From contig CM035423.1 of NCBI GenBank assembly GCA_020310875.1, positions 128,476,811 to 128,540,810 of the forward strand: DNA of 64,000 bases. The letters are read 5' to 3'. A program made the translations under genes and the position numbers. Numbering within the stretch: position 1 is the stretch's first letter; every line of letters starts with the position of its first letter. Positions 10,897-22,780 of the stretch are shown piece by piece. Below the pieces are notes generated by a model. The model was not told where the DNA came from. It did no database searches and saw only the letters and a list, made by a program, of their open reading frames with translations. This DNA comes from Ceratopteris richardii. Its lineage: Eukaryota; Streptophyta; Polypodiopsida; Polypodiales; Pteridaceae.

Positions 10897-11932
10897 TGTT
10901 GGTGTAGACCAATCACCAATTGAAGGCTTGGAAGATTAAAGGATGAAGGAAGAATCAATTCTTAAAGTTTGGAAGAAGATTACATTCAGAGGATAAGAGA
11001 AGTGTACACATATGTACATTAGTATAGTCATAACTGACTTAGATCTTTTGTTTAGTAAGAATCATGTACAAATTTATCTATAAATACTTTGAGAAAAGTC
11101 GGGGCAAGTATGAGAGCATATGTGACAATAGTTAGAAGTCAAGATTGAGGAAGGTAGAAGTCATGAGATAGAGGAAAAGTTAGTTGAGTTAGCTCTCATC
11201 ACTCAACTGTATTTTCTTCTGAGTAAATGAAAATTTTAGCGCCCGATGTTTCTACGTGTTCTCCTTCTACAGTAGATCAATTGTGAAATGCTTTTGTACA
11301 AGTCTAAGTTGAGAGTTGCTTGACCTCTGTACAAAGTTTTAGCTTCCAATTGTAATCAGGCTAAGTGAATTAAGTGTAGGAACATTCATATGTGAAGTGT
11401 GTTCACTGGTTCCTAAAACAGGCGCAGATTTTGAAGTTAATGTTTTGATCATTTCTCCCAGCACAGTTTAAAGTTTTGCATGAGTGAGGGCTTAATCTTT
11501 AAGTTGGAAGATAAGCTACTCATGTCTAAAAGCATTTTGGAAAACGGGTTCTATTCAAGGAGAACCAAGTCTTAAAAGTTACAGGTGTAAAATCGACTGT
11601 TTTGAATGACAGTTTCTGACATAGGTAACTTGAGAAGTTGATTTCTCAAGTTATACTTAATCTTTTGAAGTAATTCAACTTGGAGTAGATGCGCAATCTC
11701 TAGGAGATACTTCGTACAAAGTTTCATCAAAAACTTTACACGTTTGATAGGTCAATGTGGAGAAATAGTGCAGCAGACTTTTCTGTGTTTCATCATCTTC
11801 ACAGATTTGTTAACTTTTTGATAATTAGTAATTGATCCTCTAAATGAGTGGAAGGTTTTGACTTATTCTTGGTATAGAGGTGCTCTAATCACAAGAATAG
11901 GTTGTTCTTTTGGAGAATAACATTCTCCATCA
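10897..11932 (+). repeat. 3' LTR of Copia-1
   Basis: 1036 bp, same length as the 5' LTR with about eight transition differences. It is followed by the AAGGA target duplication at 11933-11937. Confidence 0.96.
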
Positions 11933-11937
11933 AAGGA

Positions 11938-14774
11938 GCCCTTGGCTGAAACCCATACATAAGCATAAATGGACTATGCCCAGTGGAAGAGTGCTTGGCA
12001 CTATTATATGCAAACTCTACTATAGGTAAGTACTCTTCCCAATTAGTTTGCCTTTCATTTACATATGCTAGAAGCATATCTTCTAGGATTTGGTTAACCC
12101 TTTCTGTTTGCCCATCTGACTGTGGATGCTCGGCCATACTCATGCTAAGCTTTGTATCCAGCCTTTTGAAGACCGCTCTCCAAAAGTGGCTAGTAAACTT
12201 CCTATCCCGATCAGAAACTATGTCTAAAGGAAGACCATATAACCAGTATAGGTTCTCAACAAAGAGTCTAGCCAACTCTGGTGTCTTCATTGTAGTACGT
12301 GTCGGAATAAACCTAGCCATTTTGGTTAACCTATCCACAATTACCCAGACCGAGTCGTGCCCTCTCTGTGTCTTAGGTAATCCGACTATAAAGTCCATGG
12401 AGATACTCTCCCACTTCCCATTAGGAATATCCAATGGGTGGAGTAGTCCTCCAATCCTCAACCTCTCAGCTTTGTTGACCTGGCATTTATTGCACTTAAG
12501 CACATACTCTAGGACGTCCTTATGAAGTCCAGGCCAATAAAACTGCCTCTTAAGAAGATCATAAGTCTTGTTAACTCCTGGGTGTCCCGCACTAGGTGTG
12601 TCATGACACTCATATAAAATATGCTGTCTCATCTCAGTATCTCTAGGGACACACACCTTACCTTTATATAATAGATATCCATCTTGGACACTGTAATTCT
12701 TCCACTTGAACCCTTCTTGAGTACCCGTCAATACTCCATCTTCATTGGAAACCCGTATATCCCGATCCCCATTCTCTATGGCTTCCCAAATTTCGGAATA
12801 TGTAGGATCAAGCCTACATTTCCCTCTAAGAGACTCAAGTAGCTCACTAGTGATCTGAGTAAAACTCAGTCCATTGAGCATAGGCATGCGGCTAAGAGAA
12901 TCAGCCACCACATTAAACTTTCCCTTCCTATACCTAAGCTCATAATCAAACTCTTGAAGGGTCTCTGCCCATTGGGCCTTACGACCTTTAAGGTCTGTTT
13001 GATTAGAGAGCCACTTAATGCTCTCTTGATCAAACACTATCGTGACTTTGGCACCATATAAACAATGACGCCACTTCTTCAAAGCATGGACTATTGCATA
13101 CAACTCCTTCTCATAGACGGAGTAATTCTTTTGAGCCGGTTCTAGTTTCTTGCTCTCAAAAGCTACTGGTCGACCATCCTGTACTAAAACCGCTCCTATA
13201 GCAAAATCACTCGCGTCAGTCTCAACCACAAATGGTTTATTGGGATCTGCTATATGTAAAAGTGGAGCTGTAGCAATTGCTACCTTCAACTTTTCCATAC
13301 TTTGCTTCTGTTCGTCTCCCCAATGAAAGGCTTTCCCTTTCCCTTTAAGTTGTTCCGTCATCGGAACAGCAATTTTGGCATAATTCTTAATGAATCTTTG
13401 ATAGAAACCTGATAAACCTAGGAAGATCTGCAGCTCCTCCAGGTTCCGTGGATGTGGCCATTCCATAATAGCCCTTACTTTTTCAGGATCCATCTGGATT
13501 CCATCCTGGGAGACTATATGCCCAAGGTATCTAACCTCTTTCTTGAAAAATTCACACTTTGACTCCTTAGCAAAGAGCGAATTTTCCCTTAGCACTTGAA
13601 ATACTTTTTTCAAGTGTTCCAAGTGCTCCTCTTCTGATGCACTATAGATCAGAATGTCATCTAAAAAGTCTACTACAAAGTGTCCTAGATAGGGCCGTAA
13701 AACACTATTCATGAGTTTCATGAAAGTGGCAGGAGCATTGGTGAGACCAAAAGGCATCACCAAGAACTCATAATGCCCATATCTAGTCCTAAATGCAGTC
13801 TTAGGGACATCCTCTGCCCTAATTCTGATCTGATGATATCCTGATCTAAGGTCAAGCTTGGTAAAATACCGAGCTTGATGTAACTGATCAAATAGATCTT
13901 CCAACCTAGGCATTGGAAATCTATTTTTGATAGTTACCTTATTAAGTGCTCTATAATCTATACATAGTCTCATAGAGCCATCTTTCTTTTTATCTAGGAG
14001 CATTGGTGATGCTCATGGTGAGTTACTAGGTTTGATGAAGCCTTTATCTAAATAATCCTGCAATTGCTTCTCAACCTCCTCATGCTGAGAAACACTAAGC
14101 CTATAAGGTGGTCTACAAATAGGGTTAGTGTTAGTAACAACCTCTATGGCATGGTCAATGTCCCCTCTCTCAGGTGGTAGCCCTCTAGGTAAGTCAGTGG
14201 GAAAAACATCTCTGTACTCAAACATAAGATCCTTAAAACTTTTAACCACACACTCTTGCAAAAAAGAATAGTAGAAAGTCCTGTTCATATTTACACTTAA
14301 AGCATGAAAATATACATCAGATGAGCTGTCTGTACAATGCTCCATATCATGACTATACAATAAAAACATATCCTGTACATGCTGTGAACAACAGAGACTA
14401 TACAACTCTAATGATGAGATGAGAGGTGCACTAGGTACATCTCTCTCTCCCTGAATATAAACTTTACTTCCATTCTTTTCAAACTCGAGTGTGTTATTTT
14501 GATAGTTGCGTTTAAGTGTATCTCCCAACCCCCATAGCCACTCTCTTCCTAAGACTAGATCTGTCCTCCCCATGTTCATAATTTGGAAGTCCATATGATC
14601 TGTATAATCCTGCATCTTGACTTCCAAATTGGATACCATAGTATCCCATATTCTTTTATCTTGCCCTTGCATCATAGATACAATGTATTTATGTGCACTA
14701 GGCTGCTGGGGAATCTTCAATTTCTTGACCAAAACATAGTTTATAAAATTATGAGTTGCAGAGTCATCTATCAT
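11938..14774 (-). pseudogene. Protease, RT, RNase H and integrase of chromodomain gypsy, interrupted
   Basis: The pol part is in the same frame as gag upstream. The protease motif is altered to DDSATHNF near 14760; DSGAT is expected. RT shows [28 protein letters not shown] and the catalytic FLDDILIYS near 13655. RNase H follows ([13 protein letters not shown]). Integrase has the H-H-C-C zinc region ([11 protein letters not shown]...CNKCQ), then [16 protein letters not shown] and [14 protein letters not shown] at 14013-14015 replaces the tryptophan expected in SNSPWASP just before RT. The Copia-1 insertion cuts the frame at 11937 inside the integrase C-terminal half. Confidence 0.9.
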
Positions 14775-14777
14775 GAC

Positions 14778-16145
14778 TCACACCCTGGTTCCGTATACAC
14801 TACCATGTAGCTTGACCAAGTCATGTGGTCCAAACTGCGGTGACCACAATGACTGAGTCAAACAACACGTGTGCTCTATATCCTCGTGCATCACCTCCAC
14901 TCCCTTGAAGCTAGAGCTGCCATGAATAAGAAGGGTTTGCACTAGGTGGACCGCCTTTTTGCCCCTTTCAGGAGCCGTACTAGACTCTGGTCCTTTCTTC
15001 TTTTCTTCCCCCTTCTTGAGTGGACAGTTCCACTGCGAATGGCTAGGGGATAGGCACCTAAAACACAGGTTCTCTCTTTTGGCCTTCTCAAACTGGTCTG
15101 TGGATAGCTTAGGCCCTTGTGATCTTTGTTTTTTAATAAAAACCTTGTTTTTCCCAAAAGGCAACTTTTTCTTAAATTTAATGGTACTAAGAGGTTTAAG
15201 GGGCTGATCCGTCTCCATAGGAGTATACTGAGGATGGTTATGGTCCTCATATATCTGTGCATATTTGATCGCCTCCTCAAACGTCTTAGGCGCATTCCTC
15301 CTAACTTCCCTCTTTATGGCTTTATCCAAGCCCCTAACAAACCCTCTGGTCTTCTGAAAATCATCTAGACCCTTAAGCTTCAAGGTGATCTCTCTATAGT
15401 GGGATAGATATACTGAAAGAGGCCTGCCTCTTTGAGTAATCCTATCCCACTCATCCCAATTCCTCTCCTCTTCATTTTCAAGAAGAAAATCTTTTAGGAA
15501 AAGAGTCTCAAACTGAGTCCAGTCACTAGGGATAGAGTTCGCCTCCTTAAGACTCATCCACCACTTATAAGCACGTGGGCCGAGGGAAAGACTCGCCTCT
15601 AGCACACGATACTTAGGTGGGGTGCCCTTCAATTGATGCAAATCATGCCACTTTTGTAAAAAAGTGTAGATTGCATCCTTATTCCTGTCTCGGTCATCCC
15701 CCGTGAAGGTAGGTGGCTTCAAGTCTTTCAGGAGGGGAGCTTCCCTAGAGCTCTCTCCTTTATGTTTACTAGGAAGAGAAGTCTCTTTCCTAGTAATCTC
15801 TAGAGGAATGGTAGGAGTCTCTCTTTCCTTCCTAGCTAGGAAAGAGGTGACACTAGTGTCAATGGAGATCATTTGAGACTTAAGTTGCTGTATAAGAGAT
15901 GTGATGCTACCCAAATCTTTCTCTAACTTAAGGGTTTGTTCTTTCAAATCAATGAATTGGTCACGAGTGACAAATTCATCTATAAGCTCTTCATAAGTAT
16001 ACTCTTGCTGTGAAGGCTCTTTTTCTTCTAAATTCTCTTCTATTTCTTGCCCTAACTCTACTTGTTCCATCCTAGCATCAGGATCCTCTAGTTGCTCTCT
16101 AGGTGTAGAAGTGGTCTCAACTATTTGTTTGCCTTTAGTTTCCAT
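14778..16145 (-). CDS. Gag of chromodomain gypsy, 455 codons to TGA
   Basis: The nucleocapsid precursor packages element RNA in virus-like particles. An N-terminal acidic stretch precedes the retrotransposon gag core around residues 140-310 (PPTFTGDDRD, AYKWWMSL, FLKDFLLENEEE). A zinc knuckle CFRCLSPSHSQWNC lies at residues 361-374. The ORF ends at TGA 14778-14780, three codons upstream of the protease in the same frame. Since the frame continues unbroken beyond it, the stop is probably a point mutation; gag-pol of this clade is usually one ORF. Termination codon readthrough cannot be excluded. Confidence 0.85.
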   Translation of the reverse strand: METKGKQIVETTSTPREQLEDPDARMEQVELGQEIEENLEEKEPSQQEYTYEELIDEFVTRDQFIDLKEQTLKLEKDLGSITSLIQQLKSQMISIDTSVTSFLARKERETPTIPLEITRKETSLPSKHKGESSREAPLLKDLKPPTFTGDDRDRNKDAIYTFLQKWHDLHQLKGTPPKYRVLEASLSLGPRAYKWWMSLKEANSIPSDWTQFETLFLKDFLLENEEERNWDEWDRITQRGRPLSVYLSHYREITLKLKGLDDFQKTRGFVRGLDKAIKREVRRNAPKTFEEAIKYAQIYEDHNHPQYTPMETDQPLKPLSTIKFKKKLPFGKNKVFIKKQRSQGPKLSTDQFEKAKRENLCFRCLSPSHSQWNCPLKKGEEKKKGPESSTAPERGKKAVHLVQTLLIHGSSSFKGVEVMHEDIEHTCCLTQSLWSPQFGPHDLVKLHGSVYGTRV

Positions 16146-17257
16146 GTTTAAGTACCCTTCCCCCGTTTGCTAACTAGAGTATATGAAAATGAATGGAAGT
16201 AGAGTTTAAATATGCAAGAAGAAGAGAAATATAAGACAAGAGCACTTCCCTGATACAAAGTAGAGTTGCGGAAGCGTAATCCAAGTGGTCTTTGATGCTT
16301 CAAGCCGCTGATTTTGAATCCTCACCAGTCCAAAAAAAAATTGGAAATGTCCGCTTGGTCCGGGGAGGTTCTCAACACCATAAACCATCCAAAACAACAC
16401 CAAAAGTGCGTAGGAAAAGCCCCAAACGGGCAAACTGAGTGCAACTGAATAATTTCAGAGATATTCCGATCCTCGCCAGTCCACAATTTGCTGCCCAGCA
16501 CCTGTACTTCAAGTATTTGAGACTATCCCAAGTGAAAAAATTGGATTTGGAGTCCGGATGATGAAAAACTAGGCCCGGGAGTGGCCACCTAGTTCCTGCT
16601 GAAGCACTGCAGAGAGATTTTGATGGGGCAAATCTCGTCCAAATCCAACACCGATGGTCTCTGAGCGAAGCTTAGAAATGTAGCTTCGAAACGTGACCAA
16701 GATTTTTGAAATCCGATATGATATGAAGAGGATATGGTGTGGAGAAGTCGGGTATGTCACCGATGGGAGGTAAAATGGTAACCTTCTTGAAATGGAGAGT
16801 TTGAAGAGCTCAAAACTGAATAACTAAAACCTTTTTGAATTAATTCAAAACCCCTACCCCATCTCCACAGCCCACATTACATATGAGTATCCTCATTTAG
16901 CCAATATCTTGATTCAAAAGGTCTCTTTTATTCCTGTAAAATCAAGAAAAACTTCGATTTTGAAATTGCTTACACTTTGCTTTCGAAAAACTCAGTCCAT
17001 GAGCATGACAGTCGACGAAGATGAAGCTTTATCCCACATGGGCATGCGCTGCTGTCTTTTTAGGGGTATAAATAGAAGGCTCCAAAGAGCTTTGGCCATC
17101 CAGGAGTGGGGAAGGAGGAGCCAAGCTCCCCCGTGAGCTCCAGGCGTCCGCCTGCGTGTGAGAAGAGTTGACTCTAGTCAACTAATTGGCTCAGCTTCTC
17201 TGTCGCGCTGTCGGCCGTCGATATCTCCCACGCGTGACTCTGTTGATGACCGTTACG
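16146..17257 (-). other. 5' leader of chromodomain gypsy
   Basis: About 1.1 kb lies between primer site and gag, with no credible ORF. It was assigned by position only. Confidence 0.7.
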
Positions 17258-17269
17258 GCTCTGATACCA
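17258..17269 (-). other. Primer binding site (initiator Met tRNA) of chromodomain gypsy
   Basis: The plus strand reads GCTCTGATACCA, the reverse complement of TGGTATCAGAGC, one base inside the 5' LTR. Confidence 0.9.
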
Positions 17270-17270
17270 A

Positions 17271-17535
17271 TGTCGTGCTCCGATGATGTCCCCAGTTTTT
17301 TGTCGTGTCCTGCTCAGAGGTTGATTCTCTCTACAGTTCGCGCATCGAGGTCACACGGAGATCCGTTCAAGTGCCGCCCAGCTGTGTGGTGTCCTTGTCT
17401 TACTCTCTCTCTCCATAATGGTGAGTCATCCCCCCACATGGCTTCATACATGGGTGCCACATGGCACTCATGTATGAGCCCATCTAATCACAACTAAGAG
17501 GTGGTTCACACCTCTCTTGGGGGTACTCCATAACA
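17271..17535 (-). repeat. 5' LTR of chromodomain gypsy
   Basis: 265 bp, the partner of 4446-4710, followed by the TTGTG target duplication at 17536-17540. Confidence 0.95.
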
Positions 17536-17540
17536 TTGTG

Positions 17541-18181
17541 AGATTCAAATGAAGCAAAACTAGGTCAACCTCTCCCTTCATGTCCAACAAGGCCACCTAC
17601 AACATACGTCCTCGTGGATTTCTGTTCATAACCTAGATATGGAGCATACAACCTCCATAGGGTAATGAAAATTAAATGTCTTTTCCTCATCACCGTAAAG
17701 GCTATTGAGCAGCTTCCAATGAATAGATCAAGAAAAAAAGCATGAGCAGGATGTCCTTCCCCATCCTATGGATCTAGATCACCTATGTTCTCTTTGTAAA
17801 CAAATACCAAATGATGTAGAGCCTTTGAGCTCATTTCTTTTAGCTTATCAAACAAGTGTTTTTGATTTGCACTAATTTTTGCCACAACAGTGCCATCTGA
17901 AAGTTGAACACATGAGCTTCTTTCTAATATATTCTAACATACTAGAGTTACCACCTCACAGAGAATAACCGAGTTAGCTATTCATTTGGCTTCCCTTAAG
18001 TGAGAAGTCCTTCCAAATCTTGTTCCAAGTTATTGATAGAATCTGTAAGGCCAATTGTAAGCAACTCCTATCATGGGTGATATGAGACCTAATAAGAGAT
18101 AATATATAGATATGAGATCTCAGTAAGACAAACACATAGCTCCCTTGCTGTGTCAAATATGTATATCAAGGAGTCCATTTA
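17541..18181. other. Unassigned stretch
   Basis: No ORF longer than about 60 codons and no repeat boundary is visible. Before the gypsy insertion it was continuous with the sequence at 4440. Confidence 0.4.
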
Positions 18182-20060
18182 TCACTCTCTGTAATGAAAG
18201 TAAGAACTCACATAAAGACACACACTGATCTCTAATGGGTGACCATTTCCCTTGGTTGCAAATACATAAGTAGGGATTGAAGCTAAAAGATAGAGATTCA
18301 GAGATAGCATTGCAGGCTCTGGCATTTTATTCTCACCAGAACACTCCTCATTTTCAAGTCCTCTTTCATCATCCAAATCAGTTTTAGCCAGCTGGTTGTC
18401 CTTATCTACAAGATCATCCACACAATAATCAAGATTCCCTAAATAGGCAACATCGGCAAGTGGTCTACCCCATCCCTGCCTCTCTCTCCAGAAGGCTTTG
18501 AAATGTACAATACAAAGAATTACTGCAACATTCAATTCCAAGCCCACTTGTCTCCTCATAGAAAACACTGCATTCCATCGCAATTTCATTCACATAAAGA
18601 GAGACAAACTTAGGTCTTAATGCCAGCATCTGTGCTTCTAAAAATATCTCCTCCTTTTTCTTCAACATAGCCCAGGGATACACTTTATCACTAGCATCTC
18701 TCACATTCCTATTTGCAAGCTTCCCTCTATTGCAATGCTCTGTAAGCAAAGCCAAATCTTGGCTACCAAGAACTTTATGCTTCAGTGTAGCAGAAGCTAG
18801 AGCTCTTTTACTATCACAAGATTGAACTGTCAATTTATCTAGGCAAGGACCTGTACAACACCTGACTGGAGAGGTGCTGACATTCATTGGATTTCCTTTC
18901 TTTGAAGGACCCAACAACATATTCTTAGCTTCTATAGCAGCTAGCTGTGTGCGATCGTCAACAATATTAGGATATCTTCTGATGGAGAAGTATAATGAGT
19001 ATAAAAAGGGTGTTGCTAATGCACAATGTGCCCACTCTTGTTTGTTTCTAATCTTTTTGATGGAAAAATACTTTGCCCATTGCATTGTCTTTGTTGCACA
19101 GAGCATCAAAATGCTTTGCATTGCAGGATCCTCCTTGTGATCTTCACAAAGCTTGTGTAAGGACTCCTGTAATGCACCAGATGACACTGCACTTATCTTG
19201 AGGCCATTTTTGCTGCATAAAACTTCGAGTACCTTCAATTTCTGAGTATTTGGTTCAGGATGTCTTCTCAACAATGCACAATCAAGAAATGCCCCAGCTG
19301 ACCTTAGCAGCTGTCATGTTAAGCATGAATTCCTTCGCAAAAAGTTGGAGTCCTAATACTCATGAACATTAGAACCACTAGGTATTCCATCTTCATTCAA
19401 ATAAAAAATAAGCTTTGAATTTTGGAGGCTGAGAGCACTAGCCTCAGTTCTTGCATCATGCCTTCATCTTACAATCTCTTGCAAAGTCTTTATGTCGTCG
19501 ACACCCGCTACCCACTTGAAATTATGATATAATTTGGGAAAATTAATACCTTTTGTTCAGCTTTCTATCATACCATCACCATTAAGGGAACTTTTGTCAC
19601 TAATTATGTTTTGAGCATGGTCATACAATAGCTTACAACAAGAACTGATAATAATGCATGCAATCAAGTGATCAAGAACCTTGCTTGAAAGCCCTTGCTT
19701 GAAAGCCCCACAAAAGCATTATCCACCTTCCCCTTTGTAACTTCAATAATATGTGCAGTTGGTGCCTTCTACCCTCATGAAATCATGCCATAACTGTATA
19801 TAATACCTGCCTTGAGATTTGTATCCATGGATGTTGTAGTAAAGTTTGGCCTCTGGTGTTAGCTTGGCATCCTTATAGAAGCATTGAAGCAAAAATACCA
19901 TACAATACTATCACCTCTGGAGCCATCCAATATGGAGGACATGTTCCAACACTCTGCATGTAGAACAGTCCTTGACCTTCAATCTGGATGAACAATACCA
20001 CAAATAGGCTTTACAATGTCCTGGCCTTGTTTTATTCATGTTTCCTTCCCTTATGATATT
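18182..20060 (-). pseudogene. Degraded unidentified gene copy
   Basis: One minus-strand frame at 18465-19274 runs 269 codons. It starts inside a longer protein-like stretch (AGAFLDCALLRRHPEPNTQKL) and contains NGLKISAVSSG, HCALATPFLYSL and IEAKNMLLGPSKK. A second frame (18182-18589) continues it after a frameshift near 18470 (GRPLADVAYLGNLDYCVDDL). Upstream, 19311-20060 also gives coherent but broken peptides on the same strand (AKLTPEAKLYYNIHGYKSQ; FPKLYHNFKWVAGVDDI). Composition looks like a soluble eukaryotic protein rather than a transposon product. I do not recognise the family. No introns are evident, so it may be a processed or captured gene copy. Confidence 0.4.
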
Positions 20061-20149
20061 TACGGCTTTAGAAAATAGTTTATGATCTTCTTCATTGAGA
20101 GCTGTTGTGCCCTTCCTAGGTCCATTGCCCTTGCCATGACAACATATTC

Positions 20150-21410
20150 TCTAAAGTGCTATGGCACTAAGATTCCCATGAACATAGAAAATCGATGAAT
20201 AAACTTGCTTTTTCCAATCATTAACAAACTGAAGAAATGAGAAACCACATGCAATGATTCTAAAGAAGGGTGCAACAAAAGCATTCTTGATCGAGACAGT
20301 ACATCCGATTAGGGTACCAAGCAGTCCATCCAAAACCTTTGTTATTCCTTGCCAACCCATTCCATGGCTAAGAACAAAAGGTGGAGGAGGGTCTCCACCT
20401 GCAAATCTTGCCACTACATACTAGCCACCAGTAGACTTAACCATACAAGAACAACGGGCATTCATGCCAATTACATGTGACAAATCAAAAGATGGGTAGC
20501 CCCACTTTTAAAGATATGGTACCCTCAACCAAAGTGCTAAATGAATCAATCTGGATCGGTCAGTTCTGCAATACAACTGTGTCAAGGTAGGAGTATGATG
20601 CATAAGCCTAGATGACAGGCACTACCAATCAGCACACATTAACACTCAAATATGTACAGTTTGCCTCCTTTATTCTTCAAATACTGTGTCAAAATGATTA
20701 AAACTATCAACTGGGGAACACCGACCTCTATGCATTTTGCAACACTTGGAAATCCAAGCTCGTACAAACCAAGCCATGAATTGCACGTATAGTGTGTACC
20801 GAAAGTGATTGTGCTCATCACTTGAAGAGTGTCAGAGTAAATAATTGAAAGGATAGGCACAAAGAATGCATATGATCCTCCAAAAACTGTAGGTAAGCAC
20901 ATGTTAATGGAGACTGCAATAGGGTATTGAAATCCACACAGAAGAAGAGTAAGGTATGAAAAACCCTCCCTTTCTCTTCATTGCCACCTCCCATCACTAA
21001 AAAATGCTTCTTTAGTCAATTGCATGACTGATTTTACTTCTTTGCTACCAAGGACAACATTCATTACAAAAATCTGATAAACAAGCTGGCGAGCAGTTTC
21101 AAGTTTTGATGGAATAAAATCTTAAGAAAATGTACGCATATAGGTTCCAATCTCTGCTTGTTTTCTTGCTAGCATGTCTAAAAGCATAGATGGTCTGTGC
21201 GCAAAGACACCTATTACAAATACAATTGTTAAACCCATTGAACAAGAGAAAATCACTCTCTGCAACGAAGTACGAGTATGAGAACCGACATACCCAACAT
21301 AACAAAATAATGCTGAAACCCCATGATGATAGCTTGGGACCATGGCGGAGGACTTGCAATACACAGGTCCACATCAGTTAGCTAATCATGTGCTTGTAAA
21401 TGACTGTGAT
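20150..21410 (-). pseudogene. Nucleobase-ascorbate transporter (NAT) gene remnant
   Basis: Minus-strand peptides in N-to-C order match plant NAT transporters, which are membrane permeases for purines, uracil or related substrates. They are SPPPWSQAIIMGFQHYFVMLG (near 21350), FNTLLQ (near 20935), LPTVFGGSYAFFVPILSII (near 20890), LGLYELGFPSVAKCIEVGVPQL (near 20760), CRTDRSRLI...WLRVPYLF (near 20530) and PPPFVLSHGMGWQGITKVLDGLLGT (near 20370). The frame shifts several times. About 250 bp of unrelated-looking sequence follow the first segment, and roughly 45 residues are missing before LGLYELGFP. No introns separate the later segments, suggesting a retrocopy. The C-terminal third is not recognisable. 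Family assignment rests on remembered motifs. Confidence 0.7.
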
Positions 21411-22780
21411 CATTAAGCTTGTTTTGGTTGGCCACGACTATCTCTCTCGCAGGGAACAAACAGATCGAGTAAACCTTGAACGCTTGCACAATTCATGAGG
21501 CAATCAAAACGATAGAACAAGCTGGCCTACACTTGGACTTTGAACAACCTCCAATGCTGCAAGGGAGAACAACACCAGTACCTTCGGGCCCTCAAGCTCT
21601 AGGGATGCCAAGGACAACAACTATAGAGCTGTTGAAGTGCAGCAAACACATGCAAAGAGGGTACGCAAAGAAATAGAAAAGCGAGATAAATTGAAAATCT
21701 TTGGTTCCTTCATGATATCAAAATATTTGAGCATTCGGATGAGGAGACATGGACTTCTCCCTGATCATCATTCTGCGGTTCAATGAAGATGAAGAATCCA
21801 AACAATGATAGGAGAGCTCATGAAGCCCAAGCTTCTAGAAAGGAAATCATTTTGGATGTATAATACAGAGGTGATGAAGATGATGAGAAAAAACTCCATT
21901 GAAGCTTGTAGAAGAATCCTAAACCAAGCTTATTTATGCATAGTTAAAGAATTAATCAGCAAGATTAAAAACAAAATCACTAAATTAATTACAAGTTTGT
22001 AAAAAAGTACTCCTATTTTATTTGTGACTTGAAGAATCACCACACATGGTAGATTAATCGCCAAAAAAGGGGATTTTAGTCACACCAAAAATGGTTCATC
22101 TCAACAAGTTATTATGAATCTTGCAAGCACAAATGCTCATCCAAGAGTGTAACAAAATGAAAAACTCAAAAATCATCATGAAAAGCTAGCATACATGTCA
22201 CTTTCATGTCATAAACCATCATGTAAGTGACAAGAGAATGCTCCCCGGAAATGATGCCAAAAGTTGTTGACATTGTAGCATCACAACTCATATTTGTCAA
22301 TCCGAGGAGCATCTCATGAGATCCAAATGTTGCGTAGAAGCATTTAGCAGACACAATGGTGCTTCGTTAGCACGAGATTAACAATTAAAATAAGAAGAAA
22401 GCATCATTAACGATACACACTTGATCACACACATAATCACATCATTAATCTACAAACTAACACGTCACAAGCATGGGGAAGGAAATGAACAAATACACAA
22501 GCACATCACAACGACAATATGAGCTCTCCAAGCATTCGACAAACTAGCATAATCTCATTACTTATCAGAATGCTCTCCCAAAATGAGAGGTACTGACCTC
22601 TTTATATACAAAATGGGCAAAATGCATGCTATGTGGGATTTGTAAACTAAACGGAAAATGAATCTCACTTATTCTCTAGTGTGGAACTCACACACACCTA
22701 TACAAGAGTGCTTATTAAACTAAATGAAAGGTAGAAAAAGGTACAAATGATGATGAACAAGAGTGGATTTAAGAAATATA
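21411..22780. other. Unassigned stretch
   Basis: Only short open frames are present, the longest about 65 codons at 21805-22002. No similarity to known families and no repeat edges were recognised. Confidence 0.4.

Larger units (their letters stand above)
5459..11932 (+). mobile_element. Copia-1: intact-looking Ty1/copia retrotransposon
   Basis: A 6474-bp element with two 1036-bp LTRs and a perfect 5-bp target duplication AAGGA (5454-5458 and 11933-11937). It has an initiator-Met-type primer site, a purine tract and one uninterrupted 1390-aa polyprotein with every catalytic motif of a copia element. The LTRs differ at about eight positions by eye, all transitions, so insertion was fairly recent. 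It sits in the integrase region of the chromodomain gypsy element on the opposite strand, so it is the younger of the two. Confidence 0.96.
4446..17535 (-). mobile_element. Chromodomain Ty3/gypsy retrotransposon, split by Copia-1
   Basis: A complete element is bounded by 265-bp LTRs (4446-4710 and 17271-17535) and by identical 5-bp target duplications TTGTG (4441-4445 and 17536-17540). Without the copia insertion and its duplicated target it would be 6611 bp. Transcription runs on the minus strand. The two LTRs differ at about four positions by eye, all transitions. Coding order is gag, protease, RT, RNase H, integrase, chromodomain in one reading frame. Two in-frame TGA codons and the inserted copia make it non-autonomous. 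Confidence 0.93.

Noticed and set aside
14775-14780. Programmed TGA readthrough between gag and protease in the chromodomain gypsy
   Set aside because: Another TGA at 14013 clearly replaces a conserved tryptophan, so simple decay explains both; kept only as an alternative in the entry.
19371-19385. AACCACTA as possible left end and target copy of the CACTA element
   Set aside because: The bases after CACTA (GGTATTCC) do not match the inverted right terminus CTAGAAACAGG, and no subterminal motifs follow.
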